Shown in pieces: positions 1 to 7,600 of a DNA stretch of 35,018 nucleotides (the first letter of the stretch is position 1; each line of letters opens with the position of its first letter). Source of the stretch: a virus; IMG/VR virus record IMGVR_UViG_3300025127_000117, positions 1-35,018 of that record, one strand, 5' to 3'. Both the position numbers and the translations under genes were made by a program. A model generated the notes under the pieces. The model had not been told where the DNA came from and made no database searches. It saw nothing but the letters and a program-made list of their open reading frames with translations.

Positions 1-171
1 GCTACAAAAGAAGGTTCTCAAGTATTTGTAATTCAAAAACACACCATTGAAAAATATAAACAAAAATGGTTGGATATAGTTACAAAATATTACGAAGAGG
101 TTCTCCCCTCCAAAAAGAAGGCTGTGATTGAAATGGAAGGGATAGATGGGGATAATATAGACCAAAAATAG
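1..171 (+). CDS. C-terminal end of an unidentified protein (partial)
   Basis: An open frame enters from the left edge and ends at TAG 169-171, giving the last 56 residues of a protein. The segment is lysine- and glutamate-rich, with a probable helix containing KYKQKWLDIVTKYYEEVL and an acidic tail ending DGDNIDQK. No motif identifies it. It lies on the same strand as the primase-helicase and about 150 bases upstream, so it may belong to the replication region. That is inference from position only. The start lies outside the window. Confidence 0.55.
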   Translation, partial: ATKEGSQVFVIQKHTIEKYKQKWLDIVTKYYEEVLPSKKKAVIEMEGIDGDNIDQK

Positions 172-246
172 ATAGGTCTATGTAGCATAAATTAAAGGAT
201 ATCAACACTAACTGTGGGGTACAAATCCAAAGAAAAAAGAAAATTT

Positions 247-260
247 CCCTATATATAGGG
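247..260. promoter_or_regulatory. 14-bp perfect palindrome upstream of the primase-helicase
   Basis: CCCTATATATAGGG is a perfect palindrome centred about 67 bases before the ATG at 321, within the 149-base gap that follows the first gene. It has a TA-rich core between GC ends. It could be an operator for a dimeric regulator or part of a promoter. No U-tract follows, so a terminator is unlikely. The palindrome is seen directly; its function is inferred. Confidence 0.4.
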
Positions 261-320
261 GTTTCCTAGTCGAAAATAAGAGTTACTCTCTACTTGTTAG
301 TCAAAAAAAATAATTAGATA

Positions 321-2894
321 ATGCCAACTGAAACACCAGAACCAAATAAACATTTAAAAGCAGGTCAAATTAATTTTAATTTGATACCTACAGATTGGGC
401 ACTGACTCCATTACAAGGTAAAAGGGCATATGTAGCTGGATGGACTACACAACCATACTCAATTGATGAAATAAAACGTGAGTTTAATGAGGGAAAGGCA
501 ACAGGAGTAGGATTAATTACAGGAGTATGGTCAAACAGTGGAGGATTGGTATGGGTAGATATTGATGGAACAGAAGCAATAAAAGATCTAGAGGAGCTTG
601 CAGGAGCTCCTATATCAGCTGCTTTTCCACCTACCCTTACAATCTCATCAGGTAAACCGGATCGTCAGAGAATGCTCTTCAGCATTCCTGCAGCAAAATT
701 AAAATTATTACCAGATAAAGCAACAATAAAAATAGGAGTACCATCTTTCGAAATTTTATTTAGATCTCGTCAGGGAGCAATTATGGGTAGTCATCCTGAT
801 ACTGATGGATACTTTACAACTTCTCATGGTGGATTTGAATACGCCCAAAATCCTCCTGAAATGCCTGAATGGTTATATGAAGCAATAGCAAAAGCTTATC
901 CAACTAATAAATATAAAAAGCCTGTAAAACATGGAATTGTTACGCAACAAGTCAATTTAGAATATGAGGAGGGATCAGAATATCAAAAAGAAGAATATCT
1001 AAATGAGGCAAAGATTTATTTAGATCATCTTAATCCTCAGAGGGCAGCCGATTATGACGACTGGCTTAAGGTTGGGATGAGTTTAAAACAGGTTGATGAA
1101 ACATTATTAGCTGATTGGGTTGATTGGTCTAAGCAAGCAGATAATTTTGAAGATGGAGTTTGTCAAAGAAAATGGTCAACTTTCGAAGTTGTAGATGGTG
1201 GCCCTGCCCCTGAAAATCATTGTGGTCTTCATCATCTAAGAGCTATGGCTAAGGAAGATGGATATATTGATGTCGGAGGTTTTGTTGTAGAAACTGGAGA
1301 TAAACTAAAAGAAAAAGCAAAAAAACTATTTAAACAAGACAATGTTGAAATGTCAATGCCTTTTGTTAATGAAGTATTAAACGAGATAATAGGACAACCC
1401 AGTATTAAAGAAAATAAAATTATTCAAGACAAAATTAACGGTAAAGGTAGACCAAAGACTCCTCCTGCATCTGAACTAGCTGAGATGGTTACAGGTATGG
1501 TTATTCAATGTGGATGGAGGTATGACCCTAAATATGATACCTTTATGTTTTATCAGAGTAGTAAAGGTACATGGAGAAGAGAGGATTACAAAGAAGAATA
1601 TAAACACTTCATTCAAGATTTATTTTTAAGGGAAAGTATACCAACACCTGGTGGTTTTACATCTCATCTTTTATCTGATGTCACAAATTTAACTAAAGCA
1701 TATATTACCCAACCATTTTGGAATGATGATCCTGATAAATTAGCTTTTCGTAATGGTGTTTTAGAAATGAGTACAAAAGATTTTTTACCCCACGATCAAG
1801 AAAATTATTTGACTTGGGGTTTAGATTTTGATTATGATCCTAATGCAAATTCGGGACCTATAATTCAATGGTTGAAAAAGACTCAATATAATGATGAAGA
1901 GAGAGTACAGGTACTTAGAGCATGGTTAAAAGCTTGTTTAGTAGGGAAAGGTCATGAATTACAACGATTCTTGGAGGTTATTGGTCCAGGGGGACGAGGT
2001 AAATCAACCTTTGCTAATTTATGTTGTGCTCTTATTGGCAATGGTAATTACGCTTCGACAACGCTGAATCAGCTAGAACAAAGCCGTTTTGAAATTGCAT
2101 CTATAAAAGGTAAGAGACTTACATTAATTAACGACTCAGAGCGATACGGAGGCTCTGCACAGATATTTAAAGCACTTACTGGTGGGGATAATCTTAGATT
2201 CGAAGAGAAAAATAAAAATGTTGGAGAACCATTTGTATATACAGGAATGGTTATGGTTTGTGCTAATGAACCTATACAAACAACTGACAACACATCAGGT
2301 CTTACAAGAAGAAGATTAACTATTGAATTTAACAGACCTTTATGGGATAAAAATTCTGAAGCAGTAGAGATGATAAAGCTTGAAAACGGCCAAGTAAACG
2401 GCTTATGGAAGAGTTATTTACCTGGATTGGTTAATTGGGTATTAGAAATGGATACAAAAAAAATGAGAGAATATTTATTAGATACATATGAAAAAGTAGA
2501 TCATCTTAGAACTGTAAGAAATTCCATATTACTTACAAGTAATAACTTAGTAGAATGGTTACAATCAGAAGTTGTTCATTCGCCAGAATCAATAGCAGCT
2601 GTAGGTAAAAAAATACCAGCAGCTAAAGATTCAAAAGAGAGATATGTAAATAGTAATTTTCATTTATATGCTAGTTACTGCACATATTGCGAAGATACTG
2701 GATCGAAACCTGTAGGACAAAAAAGATTTATTTCCCTTCTCCTTGATTGTTGTAAAAATCAACTTGGATTAAAAGAAATTACACAATTTAGTAAGAAAGG
2801 TAGACCATTTATTAGAGGTCTTGTAATTCGAAACTCTGACGAAAAATTTAAATCAGCAGATACTATATTGCCTGAACGTAAGTCACAGCAGTAG
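321..2894 (+). CDS. PrimPol / D5-type primase-helicase (SF3 ATPase)
   Basis: This 857-aa protein likely primes and unwinds DNA at the phage replication fork. The N-terminal third (about residues 20-190) resembles the archaeo-eukaryotic-type bifunctional primase-polymerase domain: GVGLITG near 62-68, then a VDIDG acidic pair at D80 and D82. The histidine usual in the following SG-x-H strand is not evident; the segment reads SSGKPDRQRMLF. A PriCT-2-like helical region follows at about 225-315. The C-terminal half is D5_N plus SF3 helicase: Walker A GPGGRGKST at 555-563, Walker B-like LTLINDSER near 600, and a sensor region with MVMVCANEP followed by TRRRLTIEF. Such fused proteins occur in many phages and plasmids and replace the separate gp41/gp61 of T4-like cyanophages. 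The start is the first ATG, and the ORF is intact. Helicase assignment is confident; primase activity is less certain. Confidence 0.9.
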   Translation: MPTETPEPNKHLKAGQINFNLIPTDWALTPLQGKRAYVAGWTTQPYSIDEIKREFNEGKATGVGLITGVWSNSGGLVWVDIDGTEAIKDLEELAGAPISAAFPPTLTISSGKPDRQRMLFSIPAAKLKLLPDKATIKIGVPSFEILFRSRQGAIMGSHPDTDGYFTTSHGGFEYAQNPPEMPEWLYEAIAKAYPTNKYKKPVKHGIVTQQVNLEYEEGSEYQKEEYLNEAKIYLDHLNPQRAADYDDWLKVGMSLKQVDETLLADWVDWSKQADNFEDGVCQRKWSTFEVVDGGPAPENHCGLHHLRAMAKEDGYIDVGGFVVETGDKLKEKAKKLFKQDNVEMSMPFVNEVLNEIIGQPSIKENKIIQDKINGKGRPKTPPASELAEMVTGMVIQCGWRYDPKYDTFMFYQSSKGTWRREDYKEEYKHFIQDLFLRESIPTPGGFTSHLLSDVTNLTKAYITQPFWNDDPDKLAFRNGVLEMSTKDFLPHDQENYLTWGLDFDYDPNANSGPIIQWLKKTQYNDEERVQVLRAWLKACLVGKGHELQRFLEVIGPGGRGKSTFANLCCALIGNGNYASTTLNQLEQSRFEIASIKGKRLTLINDSERYGGSAQIFKALTGGDNLRFEEKNKNVGEPFVYTGMVMVCANEPIQTTDNTSGLTRRRLTIEFNRPLWDKNSEAVEMIKLENGQVNGLWKSYLPGLVNWVLEMDTKKMREYLLDTYEKVDHLRTVRNSILLTSNNLVEWLQSEVVHSPESIAAVGKKIPAAKDSKERYVNSNFHLYASYCTYCEDTGSKPVGQKRFISLLLDCCKNQLGLKEITQFSKKGRPFIRGLVIRNSDEKFKSADTILPERKSQQ

Positions 2895-2995
2895 ATATAA
2901 GAAAATCTAATATCATATATTATTTTTGTTAAGTAATATTAAGTACTGTAACAAAATGTAACAAGTGTAAAATATAAAGAAGATATAAAATCCTA

Positions 2996-3187
2996 ATGAC
3001 AACAGTTACAGAATCAGGCGGTCGCCAAAACATCTACTCAATCGAGCCTAGACCACAGGTTGACCCTAATTATCAAGGCTATCCTTTAGAAGCTGAAAAA
3101 GCTAACGGAAGATGGGCAATGCTTGGATTTGTAGCCTTATTAGGTGCTTATACAACAACTGGTCAGATTATTCCTGGCATTTTTTAA
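2996..3187 (+). CDS. hli: High-light-inducible protein (HLIP), extended form
   Basis: This 63-aa single-membrane-span chlorophyll-binding protein has the signature AEKANGRWAMLGFVALLGAY, in which E, N and R are the chlorophyll ligand and helix-pairing residues of the LHC-type helix. A polar N-terminal extension of about 32 residues precedes it (YSIEPRPQVDPNYQGY). HLIPs associate with photosystem II and quench excess energy or store chlorophyll during repair. Cyanophages commonly carry them to keep photosynthesis running during infection. It is first in a run of three hli genes, 18 bases before the next. The C-terminus TTGQIIPGIF is nearly identical to that of the next gene, pointing to duplication. 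Confidence 0.95.
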   Translation: MTTVTESGGRQNIYSIEPRPQVDPNYQGYPLEAEKANGRWAMLGFVALLGAYTTTGQIIPGIF

Positions 3188-3205
3188 ATTACCCTTTTTA
3201 TTATC

Positions 3206-3313
3206 ATGACTCCTGAAGCAGAGAGATTTAACGGCTGGGCAGCAATGCTTGGATTCGTAGCAGCAGTTGGTGCATATGTAACAACTGGACAAATTATTCC
3301 TGGAATTTTCTAA
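3206..3313 (+). CDS. hli: High-light-inducible protein (HLIP), minimal form
   Basis: This 35-aa gene is essentially a single LHC-type helix. It starts MTPEAERFNGWAAMLGF and ends VTTGQIIPGIF. The chlorophyll-binding motif reads AERFNGWAAMLGF, so the usual arginine of ExxNGR is a tryptophan. The helix and C-terminus closely match the preceding HLIP, consistent with tandem duplication followed by loss of the N-terminal extension. Its TAA overlaps the ATG of the next hli by one base (TAATG), suggesting translational coupling. It acts in the thylakoid membrane like other HLIPs. Altered pairing at the N-G-W position might change pigment binding, but that is inference. Confidence 0.88.
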   Translation: MTPEAERFNGWAAMLGFVAAVGAYVTTGQIIPGIF

Positions 3314-3444
3314 TGAAAGAAAAAAAATTAGAACAGCAAAAAGTTGTAGCAGAGACTCTTAACGGAAGACTTGCAATGCTTGGTCTGGTTGCAGCAGCAA
3401 CATCTGATTTACTCACAGGACATATGTTCTTTGGCATTTTTTAA
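3313..3444 (+). CDS. hli: High-light-inducible protein (HLIP), divergent copy
   Basis: This 43-aa protein has a charged N-terminus (MKEKKLEQQKVV) followed by the HLIP core AETLNGRLAMLGLVAAATSDLL, with the full ExxNGRxAM signature. The C-terminus TGHMFFGIF differs from its two neighbours, so it is an older paralogue or a separately acquired copy. It begins inside the stop codon of the preceding hli and its own TAA overlaps the next ATG, again as TAATG. This places it in a translationally coupled chain. Its role in photosystem II protection follows from the family. Confidence 0.92.
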   Translation: MKEKKLEQQKVVAETLNGRLAMLGLVAAATSDLLTGHMFFGIF

Positions 3445-3611
3445 TGCATGAGTTATCACAAATAAACGAAATATCACCCTTTCAAGCAATCCTATGGTGT
3501 TTTTATCCCATAGGATTTGTTGTTTTATTTGAATTAGTTTTAAGAGCTAATGATGATGACGATGATGATGAAGGTGGTGGTGTAATGACACCTATTTATC
3601 AAGGAACCTAA
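3444..3611 (+). CDS. Small membrane protein with Asp-rich tail
   Basis: This 55-aa gene starts at the ATG overlapping the last hli stop. One membrane segment (FQAILWCFYPIGFVVLFELVL, about residues 13-33) is followed by RAND and a run of six aspartates, then EGGGV and a short C-terminus MTPIYQGT. I do not recognise a named family, though small cyanophage proteins with a membrane helix, Asp run and GGG are familiar to me. Its position inside the hli chain points to a thylakoid or photosystem-related role. The acidic run could bind metal or a basic partner. Both are inferences. Its TAA overlaps the next ATG by one base. Confidence 0.7.
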   Translation: MHELSQINEISPFQAILWCFYPIGFVVLFELVLRANDDDDDDEGGGVMTPIYQGT

Positions 3612-3685
3612 TGAACCATCTATTATTTACACTAATTATTGCTGCATATCTAGCAACTGATCTTAGTGCTTACATCTATGCATGA
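3611..3685 (+). CDS. 24-residue hydrophobic microprotein
   Basis: The ATG lies in the stop of the preceding gene (TAATG) and the frame encodes MNHLLFTLIIAAYLATDLSAYIYA, essentially one membrane helix. The next gene starts four bases before its TGA (ATGA overlap). The unbroken chain of overlaps is the main reason to call it real. No family is recognised; it resembles in size the low-molecular-mass photosystem and cytochrome b6f subunits but has no diagnostic motif. An alternative is that this is a coupling peptide only needed to pass ribosomes downstream. Confidence 0.5.
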   Translation: MNHLLFTLIIAAYLATDLSAYIYA

Positions 3686-3783
3686 AAAAAATTTTCTATA
3701 GCCCTTACTATCCACTTATAGAGTTTGGATTCTTTGTCATTGTAGGAACAGTGGCAGGGTTATATGGTTTTTTAGAAGTATAA
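3682..3783 (+). CDS. 33-residue single-span membrane protein
   Basis: This starts at an ATGA overlap with the previous microprotein. It has a short basic, aromatic N-terminus (MKKIFYSPYYPL) and one hydrophobic helix (IEFGFFVIVGTVAGLYGFL). It ends at TAA 3781-3783, just before a terminator-like hairpin, so it is the last member of the coupled hli chain. No family is recognised. Size, topology and context suggest a thylakoid microprotein, but that is inference. Confidence 0.55.
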   Translation: MKKIFYSPYYPLIEFGFFVIVGTVAGLYGFLEV

Positions 3784-3808
3784 TATAATTATTATTTGCA
3801 CTTAAAAA

Positions 3809-3976
3809 TTGCAGACTTATAAACTAAAAAATCTGCCTTTTTTTGAACAAGCAAGAGCTGCTTTAGAAAAGAAATGCAATTGCCCACATTGCACTTGTGA
3901 TTGTGAACACTGCAAAAAGAAAATAGAACAAATTAAAAATGCCGGAAAATATTTTAAAAAATTAACTAAAAATTGA
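3809..3976 (+). CDS. Possible Cys-rich metal-binding small protein
   Basis: A 55-codon frame encodes an N-terminal segment rich in Leu, Phe and Ala, then the cluster CNCPHCTCDCEHC with seven cysteines in 13 residues, then a lysine-rich amphipathic tail ending FKKLTKN. The cluster resembles metal-thiolate or zinc-knuckle sites. The only start in frame is TTG at 3809, because a stop lies six bases upstream and there is no ATG within the frame. That start falls inside a terminator-like hairpin. The dense, regular cysteine pattern is hard to explain by chance, but the weak start keeps confidence modest. Confidence 0.4.
   Translation: MQTYKLKNLPFFEQARAALEKKCNCPHCTCDCEHCKKKIEQIKNAGKYFKKLTKN
3811..3844 (+). 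terminator. Rho-independent-type terminator after the hli chain
   Basis: GCAGACTT (3811-3818) pairs with AAATCTGC (3829-3836) with one mismatch and a 10-base loop, and is followed by a run of seven T at 3838-3844. It lies 27 bases after the last stop of the hli chain. The position fits termination of that transcript. It lies inside the first codons of the possible cysteine-rich ORF described next, so one of the two readings may be wrong or read-through may occur. Confidence 0.55.
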
Positions 3977-4034
3977 AAAAATTTCAAAAAAAGTTACTAC
4001 ACCAGAAAATATAATGATAAATTTTAAAATTTGT

Positions 4035-4265
4035 TTAATCGTCGTGCTCATCCCAAGGATCAGTTAAATTTTTATTCGGTGGTCCGAATGCTACATACAG
4101 TCCATATCCGGTCACTGTAAGCAACAATATAAGGATGATAACAACTAATTGACCCTCTGGTGGCAATCCACCATAATTTCCGTGTTTTATTAAAGGTTGT
4201 TTTTCCCATGTTCCAGGAAGTGTATACACGGATGGTCTAGATAGAAAAAAATTTACTATCTCCAT
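4035..4265 (-). CDS. psbN: PsbN-like photosystem II assembly protein with N-terminal extension
   Basis: This 76-aa protein has one membrane helix (about residues 40-60, VVIILILLLTVTGYGLYVAF) followed by GPPNKNLTDPWDEHDD. The helix end TGYGLYVAFG and the tail LTDPW-DEHDD match the conserved end of PsbN, particularly the picocyanobacterial form. PsbN is not a stable photosystem II subunit; it is needed for assembly or repair of the reaction centre. Normal PsbN is about 43-50 residues. Here roughly 30 extra N-terminal residues precede the helix (containing RPSVYTLPGTW and HGNYGGLPPEGQ), which I cannot assign. It converges on the hli chain and is the last gene of the minus-strand run from the fibre. 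The motif AAATAAATAT lies 12 bases before its ATG. Confidence 0.85.
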   Translation of the reverse strand: MEIVNFFLSRPSVYTLPGTWEKQPLIKHGNYGGLPPEGQLVVIILILLLTVTGYGLYVAFGPPNKNLTDPWDEHDD

Positions 4266-4277
4266 ATAAATTTAAAG

Positions 4278-4287
4278 ATATTTATTT
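4278..4287 (-). promoter_or_regulatory. Late-promoter-like motif before psbN
   Basis: On the minus strand this reads AAATAAATAT, ending exactly 12 bases before the psbN ATG. The same 10-mer at the same distance precedes the next upstream gene. It contains ATAAATA, the core of T4-type late promoters also used by cyanomyoviruses. Function is inferred; the distance is short for a promoter plus a leader, so a translation or RNA-processing role is also possible. Confidence 0.35.
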
Positions 4288-4312
4288 TACTTTATCTCTT
4301 TTATCGTATTGA

Positions 4313-4591
4313 TCAAGCAACTAATGCTTTTCCTGCAGTTATAGCAGAATTAATATCTGTAAAATCTTCTGTTGTCCAGATAGAAGTTGATCCATCAGTT
4401 TTCTTATAACCTTTAATAATTTCTAAATGATCTACATTTCTAGTGATCATTTCTTTCCATTCAGTTTCTGACTCCGAAGACTCAGTTCTTGTGACATATG
4501 CAGCATAGTCCGCGTCGTTATTAATAAGGTTTACACTATCACCTGCAGCTTTAAAAATCGCTGCAATTTCGTCTGCTGTCTTCTCTTCCAT
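4313..4591 (-). CDS. Small conserved phage protein of unknown function
   Basis: This 92-aa acidic, soluble protein starts MEEKTADEIAAIFKAAGDSVNLI and has a central segment with SETEWKEMITRNVDHLEII. It has no signal peptide, membrane helix or catalytic motif. It sits immediately downstream of the giant fibre gene (39 bases) and upstream of psbN. Small proteins with a similar 'EWKxMIxRNVxHLEIIKGY' pattern are familiar beside cyanophage tail-fibre genes, so a fibre accessory or chaperone role is plausible. Family-level recognition is weak. Expression may use the AAATAAATAT motif 12 bases before its ATG. Confidence 0.7.
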   Translation of the reverse strand: MEEKTADEIAAIFKAAGDSVNLINNDADYAAYVTRTESSESETEWKEMITRNVDHLEIIKGYKKTDGSTSIWTTEDFTDINSAITAGKALVA

Positions 4592-4603
4592 TTTTTAAAA
4601 ATT

Positions 4604-4613
4604 ATATTTATTT
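4604..4613 (-). promoter_or_regulatory. Late-promoter-like motif before the 92-aa gene
   Basis: The minus strand reads AAATAAATAT, 12 bases before the ATG at 4591, identical in sequence and spacing to the copy before psbN. It lies in the short gap after the fibre gene. A shared late-type promoter or leader element is the simplest reading, but the region is AT-rich. Confidence 0.35.
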
Positions 4614-4629
4614 AAATTATAACAGTTAT

Positions 4630-7600
4630 CTACGCAGCTTTTAAAGCATTTACTTCTGCTGATAACTCTTGTATTGCTTTTACCATTACAGGAATAAGTT
4701 TTCCTTGTTTAGCTTCTAATTTATCTGGATTATCATCCATAACTAAATCAAGATATTCTGAACCTGTTTGTGCTTCTTGTAATTCTTGAGCAATAAAACC
4801 AGCCCTTGTTGTGCCATCTTTAGCTGGCAAACCTTCTCTAGATTGCCACTTAAATTTACGAGGTAAAAGACTATTTATAAAGTCTAAACCTACAGGTAAA
4901 TCTACAATATCAGTTTTATCTCTTCTATCAGATAAAGAACTAATTGAAGTATCAGCACATCGTAAAGTTGTTATGTTGGCATCACCTAAAGTAATTTGAT
5001 TCATTGAATCATCAGCACTATTTTGAGCATTATATCCAATTACTGTACAGTTAACACTTGTTTGACCAGTACTGGCTCCAGCTATGCTACCTAAACAAGT
5101 GTTTCTAAATCCTGTCGTAATTCTAGTACCAGCTTGATCGCCTATACCTGTGTTTTGATAACCTGTTGTGACGTTTTCTAGTACAAGGTATCCACAAGCT
5201 GCGTTTTTATAACCCTCTGTATTAGAATCTAAAGAACTTCTTCCTATAGCTGTATTATTATCGCCAGTTGTGGATGCAGACAACGCTCCATAACCAACAG
5301 CAGTGTTGTTGTCGGCTGTGGAAGTAGCATCTAAAGCTAAAGAACCCACCGCTACGTTGTTTACTCCAGTTGTGTTTGTTACTAATGCGTCATGGCCGAT
5401 TGCCGTATTATTATTTCCAGTATTGTTAGTCAAAGCAGCTTGACCGACAGCAGTGTTTTGTTGACCTGTAGTAACAAGTTTTAAAGCTTTTCTACCGACA
5501 GCAGTGTTTCTAATACCTGTAGTATTGGAAAGTAACGCTTCAAAGCCTACAGCAGTACAAGAACTAGCAGTTGTATTAGCATCTAAAGCACTCTTACCTA
5601 CAGCTACGTTCTGAAAGCCTGTAGTATTGCTTTCTAAAGCATAATGACCTACTGCAGTATTATCATCCGCATTGTTATGAAATAAAGTCTGCATACCAAG
5701 AGCAACATTTTGAGTTCCCGTGGTATTAAGTGCCATAGAATTATGGCCCAAAGATGTGTTAGCTGCACCAGTTGTGTTTGCACCTAAGGAACCATAACCA
5801 ACAGCAGTGCAGTTATTAGCAGTTGTATTTGCATCTAATGCTTGAGTACCTACAGCGGTACAATCAGCTCCGGTTGTGTTACTTTCCAATGCTCCTGCAC
5901 CTACCGCAGTGCAATTGTTAGCAGTGGTATTGCTCATTAGAGCTCTTCTTCCTAAAGCAGAATTGTCAACCCCAGATGTGTTTAATGCTAAAGCACTTGC
6001 ACCGACTGATGTATTGTTATTACCAGTATTTCCTTCAAGGGAATTATATCCAACAGCAGTATTGTCATCACCTGTTTGGTTGTCCTCTAAAGCTAATCTT
6101 CCTATAGCTGTGTTTCTCTCTCCAGAAGTATTACTAATAAGTGCCTTGAAACCAACAGCAGTAATGTTACTTGATGTAGTTGATTCAGCAGCTTTATATC
6201 CTATAGCTACGTTACTATTACCAGTTAGATTTTCTTCTAACGCATAAGCACCAACTGATACGTTTTGATAACCTGTTGTTGTTTTTTGAGATGAATCATA
6301 ACCTACAGCAGTATTTTCTCCACCTGTTGTAGCTGCTTCTAAAGCAGAATGTCCGATAGCCGTATTAACTCCAGCAGTAGTACAAGAATCTAAAGCTTGC
6401 TTACCAACACAAGTGTTTCCATCTCCTGTAGTAATTGACAATCCAGCATTATATCCAACTGCTGTGTTGCCAGTTGCGGTTGTGTTATCTTGTAATGCTT
6501 GATAACCTAAAGCAGTGTTATGATCTCCTGATGTGTTTGCGGATAAAGAATTTCTACCAACAGTAGTATTATTATTTCCAGTTGTGTTTGCACCTAAAGC
6601 TGTTTGACCAACGGCAGTGTTATTAGCACCAGTGGTATTTGCATCTAAAGCTGTTTGACCAACGGCAGTGTTATTATATCCAGTGGTGTTTGCACTTAAA
6701 GCACTAGTGCCCACAGCAGTATTATTACTGGCTGTTGTATTAGCATCTAATGCATTTTTACCCATAGCAATGTTGTCACTGCCAGTTGTATTTACGTTTA
6801 ATGCAAATCTTCCAAAAGCAGTGTTATCAGAACCAGAAGTATTAGCCTCTAAAGCACTATAACCAACAGCAGTATTATTAGAAGCTGTATTGTTATGAAG
6901 TGCTGTGTAACCTACAGCAGTATTTCCATCACCAGTAACATTATGGTAACTAGCGGAAAGACCTAAAGCAGTGTTATATTGTCCACCATTATTTTTATAC
7001 ATTGCCTGAGAACCAACGGCTGTCAAACTGCCTTGTGTATCTTCTGTAAAAAGTGTGTTATATCCAATAGCTATATTTTGATCTGCGGTTGTATTTGATT
7101 GAAGAGCAGAATTTCCTATCGCTACATTATTATCTCCGCCTGTACTTGCTGTTAAAGCGTGTTTACCTACTGCGGTATTACCATCACCATCAGTATTAGC
7201 GTCTAAAGCATTAGAACCTACGGCTACGTTGTTGGTTCCAGTTGTATTTGAATATAGTGTGAGCCTTCCACAAGCTGTATTATGGGCACCAGTTGTGTTT
7301 AATCCCAAAGCACTTGTGCCTACAGCAACATTATCGACTGCCGTTGTATTAGATCCGAGTGCGTTAAAACCTACAGCAACTAAGTCTTGACCCGTAGTGT
7401 TAGCATCTAAACAAACTGAACCAACAGCTACATTCGAATGTCCAGTTGTGTTTGCAAGTAAAGCACTTTTACCAATAGCTGTGTTACCTGGTCCTGTAGT
7501 GGTTGCATTTAAAGCAAAATAACCAACTGCTGTATTGTTAGAAGCTGTAGTGTTATCCCCTAAAGCTGCTCTACCTAATGCAGTATTATCTGCACCTGTA

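Noticed and set aside
2069-2293. Minus-strand ORF inside the primase-helicase gene
   Set aside because: Lies fully within the SF3 ATPase domain; no supporting start signal or motif.
5876-6247. Plus-strand ORF inside the first fibre array (and similar ones at 6668, 7535, 22795, 23098, 23434, 25333)
   Set aside because: Open antisense frames arise from the 51-bp periodicity of the repeats; products are repetitive Val/Ala/Leu strings without known features.
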